Both the position numbers and the translations under genes were made by a program. The notes under the pieces were generated by a model. The model saw only the letters and a list, made by a program, of their open reading frames with translations. It searched no databases and was not told the DNA's origin. 64,000 bases of DNA from the NCBI GenBank assembly GCA_024114885.1, contig CP099418.1, positions 310,001 through 374,000 on the forward strand, given 5' to 3'. Of this stretch, positions 8,475 to 19,245 are shown piece by piece (within the stretch, counting starts at the first letter, position 1; every line of letters begins with the position of its first letter). The DNA is from Septoria linicola. Taxonomy: Eukaryota > Ascomycota > Dothideomycetes > Mycosphaerellales > Mycosphaerellaceae.

Positions 8475-11400
8475 CTACATCGCAGTGGCGACGTGGTGGC
8501 CGGAGCTTGGAGCCAGTGAGCCCTCGATGCGCTGCTTCGCACGCTGCTTTTCCTCTTCAGTCGGGTTGGCCTTGGGCTGATCAGGCATGTGTGGTGCATG
8601 CCCGGTGGTGCGGCCGATGGCCATGCCAACACGAACCTGGGAGTATGTCAGTTATGCTGTGGTAATGTCATATGTTGATCAACTCACCAATGTCTCAAGA
8701 GCACCACTACTGTTTGTGATCAAGTCCTCATCAAACTTCATCACACCTGGCTCGAACAACAACAGGATGGTGGAGCCTCCAAATTTGAAGTACCCAAGTT
8801 CCTCTGCTCGCTTTACATTATCACCCTTTTTGCGGGTAATGACAGTAGAGCCGACCATCATCGCTCCAACGCAAATGACCATTACCCTTCCATGGCAGAC
8901 AGAGTCAATTGGCACAACAACACGAATGTTCTCGCCGTAGACATCCAACGCAGAGCGGATGGCCATGGGATTGACTGTGTAGTACTCGCCATCGATGAGC
9001 CTCGGCTCGTCCATAACTCCATCGACAGGGATATGGAAGCGATGGTAGTCCTGAGGCGCCAGGCGGAAAATGCCGAGAGCACCGTTTTGGTATCGCTTCG
9101 CATCCTGTGGGTAAGCATCTCCAAGCAGACGCTCAACGTTAAATTCTCTTCCCTTGACCCAGATACGCTGTGCATCATCCAGGCGATTGAACACGACCGA
9201 ACGACAGTCAGCAGGACTCACGATGACGTGAGGATCATTCGGAGCCGAGCATGGGCGAGCATCAGGTTTAAGCTTGCGGTAGAAGAACTCGTTGAACGTC
9301 TTGAACTGCTCGGTGGGCAACAGAACCTCGTTCATGTCAAGCTGGTGGAAGTTGATGAATCCAGTGATTTGCGACGCAGATGCGGGATCGTCGTACTTCC
9401 GACCCTGCTTGAAAGACATGGAGCGAAGGAGCTTCCGCACCCTCTTCTTCTCCATCTCTCTGCTCTTGAGGCCTTTGTAGAGCAGTCGAATACCGAGGCG
9501 GACGTAGATACTCATTCTCTCCTCATTGATTTGTCCAGTGAGCCGGTCTTGCACCAGAATGTTTGCACTATTGGCGCCTAGCTTGTAGCCTCCGTACGAC
9601 ACCTTCGTAATGATCTTGGAGTACCACTTCCTTTGCGCCTGGGAGCTGGTCACGAACCCGGCCATGACAAGGTTGTTGACAGCGCGCCAATCACTGCTTG
9701 CGCAGGTGGCAATGTGTGTGATGATGTCTGCATCAGTCGTTTTGCGTCCTCTAGATATCCTTGGCTGATGACAGATTGGGCACTCGGAGATCTCTACCAC
9801 ATGCTCTTCTCTGGTGTCTGGATCGCCTCCCAGCTCTTCCTCTCCATTGTCGAGGTAGTCTCCCATCTCACCACTGTCACCAAGATCGCTGACCTCCAGA
9901 GCGGGGACAGACGTCCTGTTCGGGTGCATGTTGAGAGGATCAGAAGCGTCCATATAAGGTGTACCGCCTCCTGGACTCGAGCTTGAGCTGTTGGTAACAG
10001 TTGTCAAGTTGGCAGTCGAGGTTGACGGGTCTGTCTGTGAGTTGCGGTGGTGGTGGTCGTGATCTTTCATGAGCTGCTCCTCGAGACAGATGACTGCTTG
10101 ATCCATGGTGAGATACAGTTCGCCATTGATGTGTGCCCATCTCTTGAAGAACCCGTCGATTGTCTTGTTATGGAGCGTACTGCCCAGGGTGTCCAACATG
10201 GTCACCAACTCGATCTTGTCTATCTTGCCACTCTCATCAGCATCATACTGTCGCAACAGCACGCGCCAGAACTGCTGACGAAGAGCTCGATACGGCAAGT
10301 ATTTGGCCCGGATGTACAAGACTGGATGATGCTTTCCCTCCCATCTCTGAAGGTTCTTCAACTCGAGAGGAAGCTCAAAGGCGTTCAGACCAGCTTCGTC
10401 GGCCAAGTCGAGAGCGTGCTGGTCATCTTGAGACGTGAGGTTGCCACTGCTAGGCATCCTTTGCGCTGTCGGCCGAGCGCCGTCCTTGAGGGAAAGCTCA
10501 GACGACCCGTGCTGCAATGTTGGCCTCGAAACATCGCTTTGCGAGGCTGCTGTCAGATTGCTGCTGCTCGACGACTTGGCTAGCTTGGACAGATTGGTGG
10601 ACGAGCTGTTCTTGCTGCCCAGCTTCGGGAGATCATTGCGACTTGAGCTTCTTGACAGTGGATTGCGGAACCTCTTGCGTTTTTGATGTTCTCCTTCCGC
10701 GGCAGCCTCGGGATCAGGTAGTCTGTAGAGACCAGTCTCTGGGTCAGATTCCGGAGCCAGCTCACGAGCCTTCTCCAAGGGAAAGCTAGCAGTTCCGACA
10801 AAGTCATTGCCAGAGAACTTATCACGATCGACAACAGCGAAATAAAGGCTGTAGTTCTGCTCACTCTTTTGAACCTGGAAGACCAGCTTCTCATCGTAGA
10901 CCGGATTGAGATCGTGTCTGACTACACGGGTACGATACGTCTTGCGGCCAAGGGAAGTGACCACAAAAGGATCCATGTCAAAGGTCGTCTTGGTCATGTT
11001 CTTCTCAGGTGGCAGATCGGTGACTCTGTTGACTTCCAAGAACAGCACTCCGGCGACGTCAGACGCGGCACCAAACTCGTACGCACTCGTCTTCTTCTTA
11101 CGTCGCAGGCGACGGAGCTTTCTGCGACGTCTGTGGCGCTGCTTCTCTTCAGAAGAGCCTAGAGGTGTCCTCGTACCATCATCAGTCTCGTCCGAAGGTT
11201 CTTTTTCATCATCGTCTTCCTCGTCTAGGTCGTCAAGATTGCTACTATTCATCCTCCTGAGGATTTCCTCGTCGTCATCATCATCATCATCATCTTGCTC
11301 TCCATCCGACACCAAGCCTGCGAATCTCTGAAGAATCTGCTGTGGTGTGGAAGCACTGTTGATGGGATCGGACAGCTTGAACTTGAGCAAGACCTCGCCA

Positions 11401-11954
11401 GAGATATTGCTGTCCTTCTTCTGCTTTCTGCGTCCATTGCGTCTTCCCTCAAGCTTAAACCACCTTGGCTCTGGATCAACGTTGCCCGCAGCAAAGATCT
11501 CCTCGAGCACGACATCAAATTCGCCCATGTAGTCCTTCTTGAAGCGGTCTTTGTCCCAACATACTGCTTCCAACAACGCCGAATCGGGCGAGTTGATAGC
11601 AAATTCAAATGTCTGTTTCCACTCGGGATTCAAGGACTTGCTGACGACGCTTGTGGCCTCTTTAGATTCACCTAGAGTGAGCACCAGAAAAGGATCAGAG
11701 GATCCGCTCTTGTCTTTTGCAGCAAGGCCACGGCCTTTGATCACTTGCACAACCAGCTGCAGGCCCATGCCCATGTGGTCGCCTTCCAGCGGCTTCCCTG
11801 GTGACTTGGGAGCATGGGACATGTTGTATCCCGAGCTCGGACTTAGTGTCGCTGGCGGAGTCGAGGGAGCAGACGAGTTGGCACTTGTAGAAGTGTTACT
11901 GCTGCTCTTGACTCTCCGCAGAGAAATGTGATGTGGCAGGTGTGGACGAGGCAT
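8475..11954 (-). CDS. PSD2: Phosphatidylserine decarboxylase, C2-C2-EF-hand (Psd2) type (two exons, 1142 aa)
   Basis: This enzyme converts phosphatidylserine to phosphatidylethanolamine. Exon 1 is 8688-11954 and exon 2 is 8475-8636. The 51-base intron has GTGAGT, CTGAC and CAG, and adds a 53-residue tail. Domains: first C2 at about 65-170; an Asp-rich run (221-228) and a very basic run (272-288); second C2 at about 300-410; EF-hand loop 571-582 with Asp571, Asp573, Ser575, Asp579 and Glu582 in place; a Cys/His cluster (C725, C728, H747, C751); and the decarboxylase domain from about 800. The self-cleavage motif GGST is at 1059-1062, so Ser1061 should become the pyruvoyl group. Asp916 and the YHRFH at 970-974 fit the conserved Asp and His. 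Psd2-type enzymes act in the endosome/Golgi system, unlike mitochondrial Psd1. Start at 11954 is the first ATG. Confidence 0.93.
11271..11294 (-). repeat. Aspartate-coding trinucleotide repeat
   Basis: A (TCATCG)-like run of GAT/GAC codons on the minus strand encodes eight Asp between the two C2 domains of the Psd2-type protein. Confidence 0.7.
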
Positions 11955-13507
11955 GTTTTCGAGGTGAGAGCCTGCCGGCCCGATGAATGCTGACTCGCCG
12001 GGTTGGTTTCAGGTGCTGCTGCTGTTTCTAGCTAGGAGGTAGCTAGCTAGCTCGGTGTAGCACGTCGGAATGGTAGTAGGTCGGTAGGAAATGCTCGGCA
12101 GGCCACCTCAGCCTCAGAAAGTGACGTTGGAAAGAGGAATCAGGATGCGAGGATGAGGATGAGGACAAGATTGAGGACGGAGATGGTGGCTGAGGCAGGC
12201 GCCTTTCTCTTTGTCGACAGCTCCTGCCAAGTCAGTCCGAATCGTGTTGCCGCGCTCCTTCCTGTGGCTGTCTAGGGAAGAAGAAGTGATCAATGCGTGA
12301 AGATGCAAGCCAAGGTGTAGCAGACCGGCATCGCGGAATGAATGTGGGGGACGATGGCGTAGTGAAGGAACTGGAACTCGCCAAACGAGCAACTAAAACC
12401 ACCGCCCAACTCGTACAGCTACGCGGCCTATTTTGAATGGTCTCCAGAAATGCCGCATCATGATACTTAACCGCGCGATAGATACTGACGCTGCTCCGCT
12501 GGGGACCATGCTCCCATTCGCCGCTCTGATCGAGCAAGGATGAAGCTGCACGTCAAAACTCAGGCACTCGAGCTTTCTCGATCGCTTGCAGATGGCTTGG
12601 TGGGGCGTGCCGTGGAAGCCGTGGGAGATCAGAGTCGAGACCACGTTCAGCAGCGAGAGGTGGAAGCGGCACCGACAGAAGCTGTACGGTCATGGGCATG
12701 GCTGATGGCTGATTCGTCCCGTACACGGTCACAAAGATGGGTAGAATGCCTGCATTGCGACCATCTCTCCTCCCTCTCCTGTTCTGCACAGGATGGCTCT
12801 CTCTCTCTCTCTGCGGTCACGACAATTCGCTGCTGGCAGACCAGGAGAATAGAGCTTCCGAACACACGAGCTCACTCTGATCCTTTCCAGCGTAGCAGTC
12901 TGGCTCCGTGCATGAACTCTGCACGACTAGCTTGGTTCACGGCCAAGGAGTGACAGAAGGTAAAGCCACGCGACAGATATGCTTATATTCTCATAGGCTT
13001 CAGACATAGAAGGAAGGCCACTTCGACGGAGTGCGCTTCTGTGATGCGAGGGCGAGTATTCTTCGCGTTTCACAGGCCGTATCTCCAACCATGAAGCTGT
13101 CGAAGAGTCATTATGTCGACCAGATGCCCGCGACGATGAATCTGTTATGGACGAGGCCGCATCAGACTGCTTTTGATGATACACAAGTCTACGCAGATTC
13201 GCCCGCGGGCCCTTGCCGATTTGAGAGTACAGCCATACAGCCCATGATTGAATTCACTGGTAGCTACGTGAGGCCGCTGCACTACGCGCAACATTCAGCG
13301 GCACTTTGGCACATCATCTGGCTGTTACTAGCACGTGGCCTGGGTAGTCTTGCCAGACACCATGCTAACCAGGTAAATCCTTTGCGCTGGATAGGACTTA
13401 TGGATTCGACTACATTTTGGTGAGCTTATCCCCAACTGTCCTTCATATAACATACAGACACTCGACCGGCTGCGTACACCAAGCGGTGCTTTCGTCCTCA
13501 CATAAAG
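11955..13507. other. Intergenic, about 1.5 kb, divergent
   Basis: The region lies between the start of the Psd2-type gene (-) and the start of the SprT-like gene (+), so it should hold both promoters. A CTAG-rich palindromic run lies near 12041-12053 and a (CT)n microsatellite at about 12793-12814. Several open frames of 60-140 codons exist but overlap each other on both strands and show no family signature. Confidence 0.45.
12793..12814. repeat. (CT)n microsatellite
   Basis: A dinucleotide run of about ten CT units in the promoter-side gap between the Psd2-type and SprT-like genes. Simple repeat with no known role. Confidence 0.7.
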
Positions 13508-14449
13508 ATGCCGACGTTCTTCAGAAGTATCGAAGACTTTTACAGACATTTTGAGAAAAAGTACAATGAGACATATCGCAGCGTCCGGCGCCCTCTTACA
13601 AAATGGCAGCTGCCACCCGTTGGGAATCTATCTCTGATCGAGAGCCACGAGTTCTTGCGACACCACCTTGACAGACCTCGCAGTGGTCGCGAAGAGGATC
13701 TGCGAGCAAAGTTGCTAACAGTCTTCCTGGATTTCGGCTACCCGGATGATTTCTTGCTCTACGATACCTGCATCGTCGATCCATTGGATGAGCTGCTGTT
13801 CGGTGGTATCGTGAGCAAGCACACTGAGTTCATTCGCCTACGTATGGAAGATACGCATGGTTGGGCTCGACACGTGCCTCATCGCATAGGCTACAATCCA
13901 ACCACAATTGTTGCGGTCGACTCGGACTGGCGTCACAAGGCTATGCATCTCGGATACAAGCCACGAGCCTATGCTGCTACGATATGGGGCACCTTGATTC
14001 ACGAGATGCTACACGCGTTCACGATGATTGCGACAAATTGTAGCGGGGACGGTGTCAAGGAGACCTGCCAGTGCGGGCACAAAACAACCCATGGACCAGT
14101 ATGGGCAGAGATGATCAACCTGCTTGTAAAGCGGCTGGATATGGGCATCACCGCAAGAGATATGACGAATCGACTTGAGCTTTGTCACGAGCCTGATCCT
14201 CGCGAGTCCTTGACCATTAGCACATACAAAGGCGTATTGGCTGCCAACGGTCGGCGCTATAGTGAAAGCCAAAGAGGATCCGTCTGGCGGAATGTCACAC
14301 GAACGGAGGATGTGGAAGCCCTGCCCGTGGCGAAAGCAATGATTGACCAGGTCCGGGAACAGTTCCTCCAACGCAAGACAGCTCGACAACGACGTAATAC
14401 GTGGCCAGCACGAGACGGAGAGCTACATTTTGAATTGGATGAGTATTAG
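13508..14449 (+). CDS. SprT-like zinc metalloprotease, 313 aa
   Basis: A single-exon frame with the HEMLHAF motif at 165-171. His165 and His169 are zinc ligands and Glu166 is the catalytic base. A third ligand is likely His195 in THGPVW, which is the spacing of the SprT-like family. Between them, Cys residues near 178-190 (ATNCSGDG, ETCQCGHK) recall a loop found in fungal members. Residues 1-100 have no recognised domain. The C terminus is basic then acidic (RKTARQRRN to ELDEY). The family includes Spartan/Wss1 proteases that digest DNA-protein crosslinks, but many fungal SprT-like proteins are uncharacterised. No DNA-repair motif beyond the protease core is seen, so the substrate is open. 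The start at 13508 is the first ATG and is preceded by CATAAAG. Confidence 0.8.
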   Translation: MPTFFRSIEDFYRHFEKKYNETYRSVRRPLTKWQLPPVGNLSLIESHEFLRHHLDRPRSGREEDLRAKLLTVFLDFGYPDDFLLYDTCIVDPLDELLFGGIVSKHTEFIRLRMEDTHGWARHVPHRIGYNPTTIVAVDSDWRHKAMHLGYKPRAYAATIWGTLIHEMLHAFTMIATNCSGDGVKETCQCGHKTTHGPVWAEMINLLVKRLDMGITARDMTNRLELCHEPDPRESLTISTYKGVLAANGRRYSESQRGSVWRNVTRTEDVEALPVAKAMIDQVREQFLQRKTARQRRNTWPARDGELHFELDEY

Positions 14450-15095
14450 TAGAACTGTTATACAATAGCTGAAGACATGGAGTGAGGTTGGCTGGGTAGG
14501 ACAACTCATAGTCGAGGATCGATCGTCATTTGGCGCTGAAAGATTGTCCAGCTGGATGTGATACGACTCAGTATGTAATGCTACTGCCCATCGAATATTG
14601 GGGTGAGGCACTCTTCCACTAATGGCCAACCCAACACGGCAAAGTGAGTGCTGGCACGAGCATCAATCATGGGCAACAAGTGAAGACTATTGAAAGTCGC
14701 TTCACGTCACTCAATCGTCAGCGCCAGTATCTACATTGGACTCGTCTTCACAGATCGGAGCACGTCTTGCGTAGACAGTGAATGCGGGAATGGTTCTCCT
14801 CTGTATCTTTTAACGTACTGCAAGACGTCAATTGGCTGTTGAATAGCTAGGCGGAGGATTGTCCTAGGCGGAGGATTGTCCTAGCCTGTAAGCTACAGCG
14901 AGCTTGAATAGCTTCTCAATCCAAAATCTGGAACTCCAGCAAGTGCCAGCAAATCCAGGAAACTGTAGATTATAGAAGTCGACCTGCTGGGAATGTCCAA
15001 CCCTGAGAAATTCGCTTACTAAGACGAGTTGAACGTCATCTTCGACATCGCGTCTACCCCAAAACCACCACAGGCAACACCCAAACAGCATCGCC
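14450..15095. other. Intergenic before the GatC-like gene
   Basis: About 650 bases with the 3' untranslated region of the SprT-like gene and the promoter of the GatC-like gene. It contains one short tandem duplication (listed separately). I see no gene. Confidence 0.5.
14847..14884. repeat. Direct tandem duplication, 17-bp unit
   Basis: The unit CTAGGCGGAGGATTGTC occurs twice without a gap (14847-14863 and 14864-14880), followed by a third CTAG. It lies about 210 bases upstream of the GatC-like start codon. It may be a replication-slippage duplication. Confidence 0.8.
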
Positions 15096-15671
15096 ATGCA
15101 AGTCGCCCGAACACCCCAGCGCATCACCACGCTGCTCACAACTAGCCATGTCCTTCCATGCAGCATCCGCGCCTACTCCCAAAAGCCCATCTCACCCCAT
15201 AACCTCGACATAACCCGACTCCTCTCCACACCAACATGGTCCATCCAATCTCTCCTCCCAACATCACAATCACAATCCTCCACTCCCCAAATAACCTCCA
15301 AACAACTGCACCACCTCCTCCGCCTCTCCGCTCTCCCTCCACCCACAGACCTCGCCTCCGAAGAGAAAATGCTCTCGACACTTTCAAGTCAATTGCATTT
15401 CGTCAGAGATATCCAAAACATCGACACGAGCGGCGTAGAGCCATTGAGGAGCTTAAGAGATGAGACGGTAAAAGGGGAGAAGGACGCAGAGCTGGGGCTG
15501 GAGAAGTTGAAGGAGGCGTTGGGGAGCGAGGAGGTTAGAGGGAAGTGGCATAGGAGGGTGAGGAGGAAGAGGAGAGATGGAGGGGAGCAGGAAGAGAGGT
15601 GGGATGTGTTAGGCACGGCGGAGAAGAGGGTCGGGAGGTATTTTGTTGTGGAGGGTGGCAAGGAGGGTTGA
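15096..15671 (+). CDS. GatC-like subunit of mitochondrial Glu-tRNA(Gln) amidotransferase, 191 aa
   Basis: Residues about 68-122 match the GatC family core: a helix with LLRLSALPPP, then SEEKMLSTLSSQLHFVRDI, then the signature IDTSGVEPL at 109-117. The first 30 residues are rich in Arg, Thr and Ser without acidic residues and look like a mitochondrial presequence. GatC subunits help assemble the GatA/GatB enzyme that amidates Glu-tRNA(Gln) in mitochondria, where no glutaminyl-tRNA synthetase is used. The C-terminal 60 residues are highly charged (KWHRRVRRKRRDGG) and extend beyond a bacterial GatC of about 95 residues, as in fungal homologues. The start at 15096 is the first ATG. Codons early in the gene are C-rich and later ones G-rich, a local composition switch also seen in neighbours. 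Confidence 0.75.
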   Translation: MQVARTPQRITTLLTTSHVLPCSIRAYSQKPISPHNLDITRLLSTPTWSIQSLLPTSQSQSSTPQITSKQLHHLLRLSALPPPTDLASEEKMLSTLSSQLHFVRDIQNIDTSGVEPLRSLRDETVKGEKDAELGLEKLKEALGSEEVRGKWHRRVRRKRRDGGEQEERWDVLGTAEKRVGRYFVVEGGKEG

Positions 15672-15854
15672 GAGTGAGAGGATATGTGGAAGATTTGCGT
15701 GACTATGGGGTTGCGCTTCTCGCGCGCTGGTTCTGCTGGAAATCTTCGCCGAAGAACTGCGCGGCGGCATGGAGCCCGGCAGGAACCAGAGATGCCCACT
15801 CTCCGACTCGATGTGACTACCTGTCACGAGCTGCTTCGCTGCAAAATGCGACTT

Positions 15855-16692
15855 CTACGACTTCTGCTTCTGGTAGGCAGCTGCTTTCTCCGCCCAGGTC
15901 ATCTCCTTCTCCGACGGTTTGGCCTCACCGCTATCACCTGTCTGGTCCTCCGGTACCTCAGTCTCGCCACCATGCTCCGAAGCAGTGACCTCATCTCCGA
16001 CCTTGGCAGCCCTCTTGCGCTCCTTCTGGCGATCTCTCTTAGCCTACAGGACCAGTCAGTCAGCACCAACCCACCAACCATCGGAGAAAGCGAGAAACCA
16101 CGCACCTTATTCTTCGCGGCCTTCTCCCTCCTCACCCTCTCCAGCTCCTCCTGCACCTTCCTCTCCTCCTCCTCCTCCCTCTGCACCCTCACCCTCTCCT
16201 CCTCCTCCTCATACTCCACCAAATCAAAAAACAACACATCCCCCCTCGCCCTCCCATCCCATCAAATAACCCCACGAAACCCTCCTCATCCATCCACCTC
16301 TCCTCTTCCACTGGCCCCTCTTTCACCACAATCCGATATCCGACACCATTAAATCGAATCTCCCCATCATCCCAGTCCTCTTCTACATCCTTCGCTCGGG
16401 GATCTGGCTCGCCGGTGACTGGATCGCAGCTTTTGACGAGGAGTTTCCCTGAGGGAGAGGCGAAGCGCGCAGCGTTGCAGATTGTGACGAGGATCTTTGC
16501 GGAGGGGTGGCCGGCGCAGATGATGAGGTGGGTTATGGGGCGGGAGGGGCGGTTGTGCGTGATGTAGTGGGCGATGTAGGAGGTCATGGTTTCTTCGCAA
16601 CGGGTGAGGTGGGAGAGAGTGGGTGGAGTGGGTGGTTTGGCGGATTTCGACTTCTTGTTGGAGCGGGCGTTGGCGTTGGCGGTGGGTAGCAT
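15855..16692 (-). CDS. Unrecognised protein with a one-base frameshift (two exons)
   Basis: Two exons, 16106-16692 and 15855-16043, flank a 62-base intron (GTGCGT donor, GCTGACTGAC branch region, TAG acceptor). Exon 2 reads to a stop as AKRDRQKERKRAAK onward. The 5' frame (from ATG 16692) and the downstream frame (FFDLVEYEEEEERV onward) do not agree. The shift lies at or near a run of six G on the minus strand (16240-16245). Exon 1 is 587 bases, one short of a multiple of three. One missing base there would give about 258 residues. The 5' part (TSYIAHYITHN, HLIICAGHPSAK) is globular-looking. The rest is Glu/Arg-rich, coiled-coil-like and basic. I do not recognise the family. It is either a recent pseudogene or a homopolymer sequencing error; the intact splice signals favour the latter or a very young lesion. 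Confidence 0.6.
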
Positions 16693-17543
16693 GGTTGTGG
16701 CTGAAAGGTGTCTGAGATGGAAGAAGAGGATGTCAGCTCTGTCGAGGTGGTACGAGCAACGGTGGTAGTGCTGTCAATTGTGTCGGTGTGTACAGGTGAT
16801 GTCAAAGGCAGTGGCAATGGCTTGGTTGGTCTGGCTGGTCTGGTCTGCTTGTTGTCGGTGTTTTAGAGGAAAAGAGAGGCGCGAGCAGAAAAGCGACGCA
16901 GCGAGCTTATTATATGCAAACGTCCACCGCTACTGATTCACTCGGTTTGCCACAAACCTCACTTGAGTGAATAGCAAGGACAATAGGAATAACTTGTAAA
17001 GAGAATGTTATTCGTGGTTCGAGGTGAAGCTAGGTCATTCGTTCATTCACTCTGACAATAGTTTACGTTCACACATTGTTGGCAGACGATTTGGCGCAAC
17101 CAGAATCAACTATCAATTTCTGACATTATTGTTGTCGTCTCTTATGCCACTGTCCTCGAGATGCTGCAGCGGTTTTGCGCCACGTCAACATATGTGCGAG
17201 TACGACACGTCCGTTTCGTGGTTTGTGAGATGGATTGAGATGTCTGCAACCCTAAGCTCTTCCGCACGAGTGACGCAGTCAGCAGACTTTCTGATGCAAG
17301 CATAATACTCACGGTTTCTCGCTGATGACGCGATCATCTTCACCACTCGATTACACAGTCAACACAAACATAGACGGGAAAAGACAGGCAGAACGTTCTT
17401 TTGGTATCATTTGAACAAACTACCCAGCAAGCCTCTACAGTCCTGTAAGCCTTCGCCGGGCTCCAACAGGACCGCATGCATGAAACGCCATGTTGTACCA
17501 TCCCTTTTTCGTGAAGACGCTAGTAGACAACGATAGACGACGC
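16693..17543. other. Intergenic between the frameshifted gene and RPL3
   Basis: About 850 bases holding the promoter of the minus-strand unrecognised gene (left) and the 3' untranslated region of the ribosomal protein L3 gene (right). Open frames are short and unsupported. No repeat or RNA gene is seen. Confidence 0.5.
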
Positions 17544-18921
17544 TTATGCAGCAACAACCAAGTCCTTCTTGAGCGTACCGATAAACTGCTTCTTCTCGGC
17601 AGGGGTCTGGTACGCACCGTGACCGAACTTGGACGAGGTGTCGATCCACTTGAGCTCGACCTTTTCGAGGGCCCGGCGCGAGGTGTGAATGAACATGGAC
17701 TTGCGGAGGGTCATGACACGCTTCTTGACGCCAGGGACGGAGCCCTTGAGCATCACGAAGTCGTTCTTGACCTCACCGTAGCGGACGAAGCCACCCATAC
17801 TGTGAAGTTCGTTAGCTAATGCTGTGAAGTGCAGAGATTGAGGTAGAAACGTACGGCGTGATTTGCTTCTTGCTGTGGTCAAAGTCGGTGGTAGCGTTGC
17901 CCTCGTCGGAGCCCTTGCCAATACGGTAGACCTTGTGGTTGACCGAAGTACGGTGGTGGTATCCGTCCTGACCGGCACGGGCAACAGTCCATTGCACGTG
18001 CGATGGATGCCATGCACCGATACAAGCGACCTTGCGGAGACCCTTGTGCGTCTTGCGCGGAAGCTTCTTGGTGCCCCAACGGCTGGTGACACCGGAGAAA
18101 CCGTGACCCTTGGTGACGGCAATGCAGTCGATCATCTCGTCCTGCTCGAAGATGGTGTCGATCTCGACTGGCTTCTCGAAGAGACCGTGGCCGAACTCGA
18201 CCTTGTCGGCGATGGAGCCACCGTTGACCTGGATCTCCATAAGGTGGGCCTTCTTCTGCTTGAGAGGGGTCTTGGAGATCTGGGTGTGGGCGAGCACACG
18301 CACGACGGTGCAGTACTTCTTGATGCGCTCGAGGTCGCGGGTGATGCTCTTGCCGCTCTCCTCGGCGTGCTTCTTGGCGTACTTGGTGAAGGCCTTCTTC
18401 TTGCTCTTGTACCAGTTCTTGTAGAAGCGGCGCTTGACCTCGTCGGACAAGTGCTCAGCCCACACAGTGGTCAAGGAGCGCAGGCCGCGAGGAGTCTCGA
18501 TGTATCCCACCAAACCCACGACGATAATCTGTAAATGTACGGGTAAGCGCATGCCATGAATGGTATTGGCGCCGACACTCGTACCGGAGGAGTTTCGATG
18601 ACAGTGCATGCCTCGACGATCTCCTTCTTGTGCAGCTTGGCACCAGGACGGTCGAGGTCGCGGACGATGGTCGTCATGCCGGCCTTGTAGCCCATGGTGG
18701 CCGTCAAGTGGCACTTTTGCTTAGGGTCGTCCTTTGGGAAGCTGTGCATCGCCATCTTGTTAGTTTTCTGTTTGTTCCACCACCCAATATCATCCACCAA
18801 TGCATCGTAAGAAAAATGGTATTGCACACCTCTTGACCTTTCCCCTGTGACGGGCAGCGCGCTTGCGTGGCAAGAAAGCCAGCGAGCCATGGCGAGGCGC
18901 TTCGAACTTTCGGTGCGACAT
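17544..18921 (-). CDS. RPL3: 60S ribosomal protein L3 (uL3), four exons, 392 aa
   Basis: Exons are 18830-18921, 18585-18741, 17855-18528 and 17544-17799. Introns of 88, 56 and 55 bases use GTGTGC, GTACGA and GTACGT donors with CAG acceptors. Clear branch sites are CTAAC (intron 1) and GCTAAC (intron 3). Spliced length is 1179 bases, 392 residues plus stop, as expected for eukaryotic uL3. Landmarks: MSHRKFEAPRHGSLAFLPRK at the start; GYKAGMTTIVRDLDRPG; VVGLVGYIETPRGLRSL; the basic FYKNWYKSKKKAFTKY; KGHGFSGVTSRWGTKKLPRK; and GAWHPSHVQWTVARAGQ, which carries the conserved histidine of the peptidyl-transferase-proximal loop. uL3 binds 25S rRNA early in large-subunit assembly. A short first exon followed by an intron is common in fungal ribosomal protein genes. 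Confidence 0.97.
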
Positions 18922-19216
18922 GGTGAGTGTGGTTGTCGATTTCTGTCGCAACGGACGCTGAAGAGAGAAGTCGAAGTTTGGCCTGACACCGAATTTGATA
19001 CTGTGCTTCGCTCGAGAAGTGCCGACATGCCGATGCTTGGCATTTGCGTTCCTGCCTGAGGGACCAAATTTTCGACTTCCAACTTGTAACGTTCTCGTTC
19101 TCAGCACCAACTACAACCACCGGAACGGGTGGCCATTGTCCAGCCATTCAGTGGCAGCGAAAAGTTCGCATTGCTACAGTGAGGCGATGAAGACTTCAGA
19201 GTGAAAACATGCCTGG
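18922..19216 (-). promoter_or_regulatory. RPL3 promoter and leader region
   Basis: About 295 bases between the RPL3 start codon and the permease remnant. Transcription of RPL3 must begin here. I cannot point to a specific conserved element with confidence. Confidence 0.35.
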
Positions 19217-19245
19217 TCATAGCTTCATTGCACCATGAACCATCA

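Noticed and set aside
12114..12953. Several overlapping open frames of 70-140 codons between the Psd2-type and SprT-like genes
   Set aside because: They overlap on both strands, include low-complexity CT-repeat translation, and have no family signature or splice continuity.
13031..13423. 130-codon frame upstream of the SprT-like gene
   Set aside because: Composition is not protein-like, no homologous pattern is seen, and it lies in the expected promoter and leader region.
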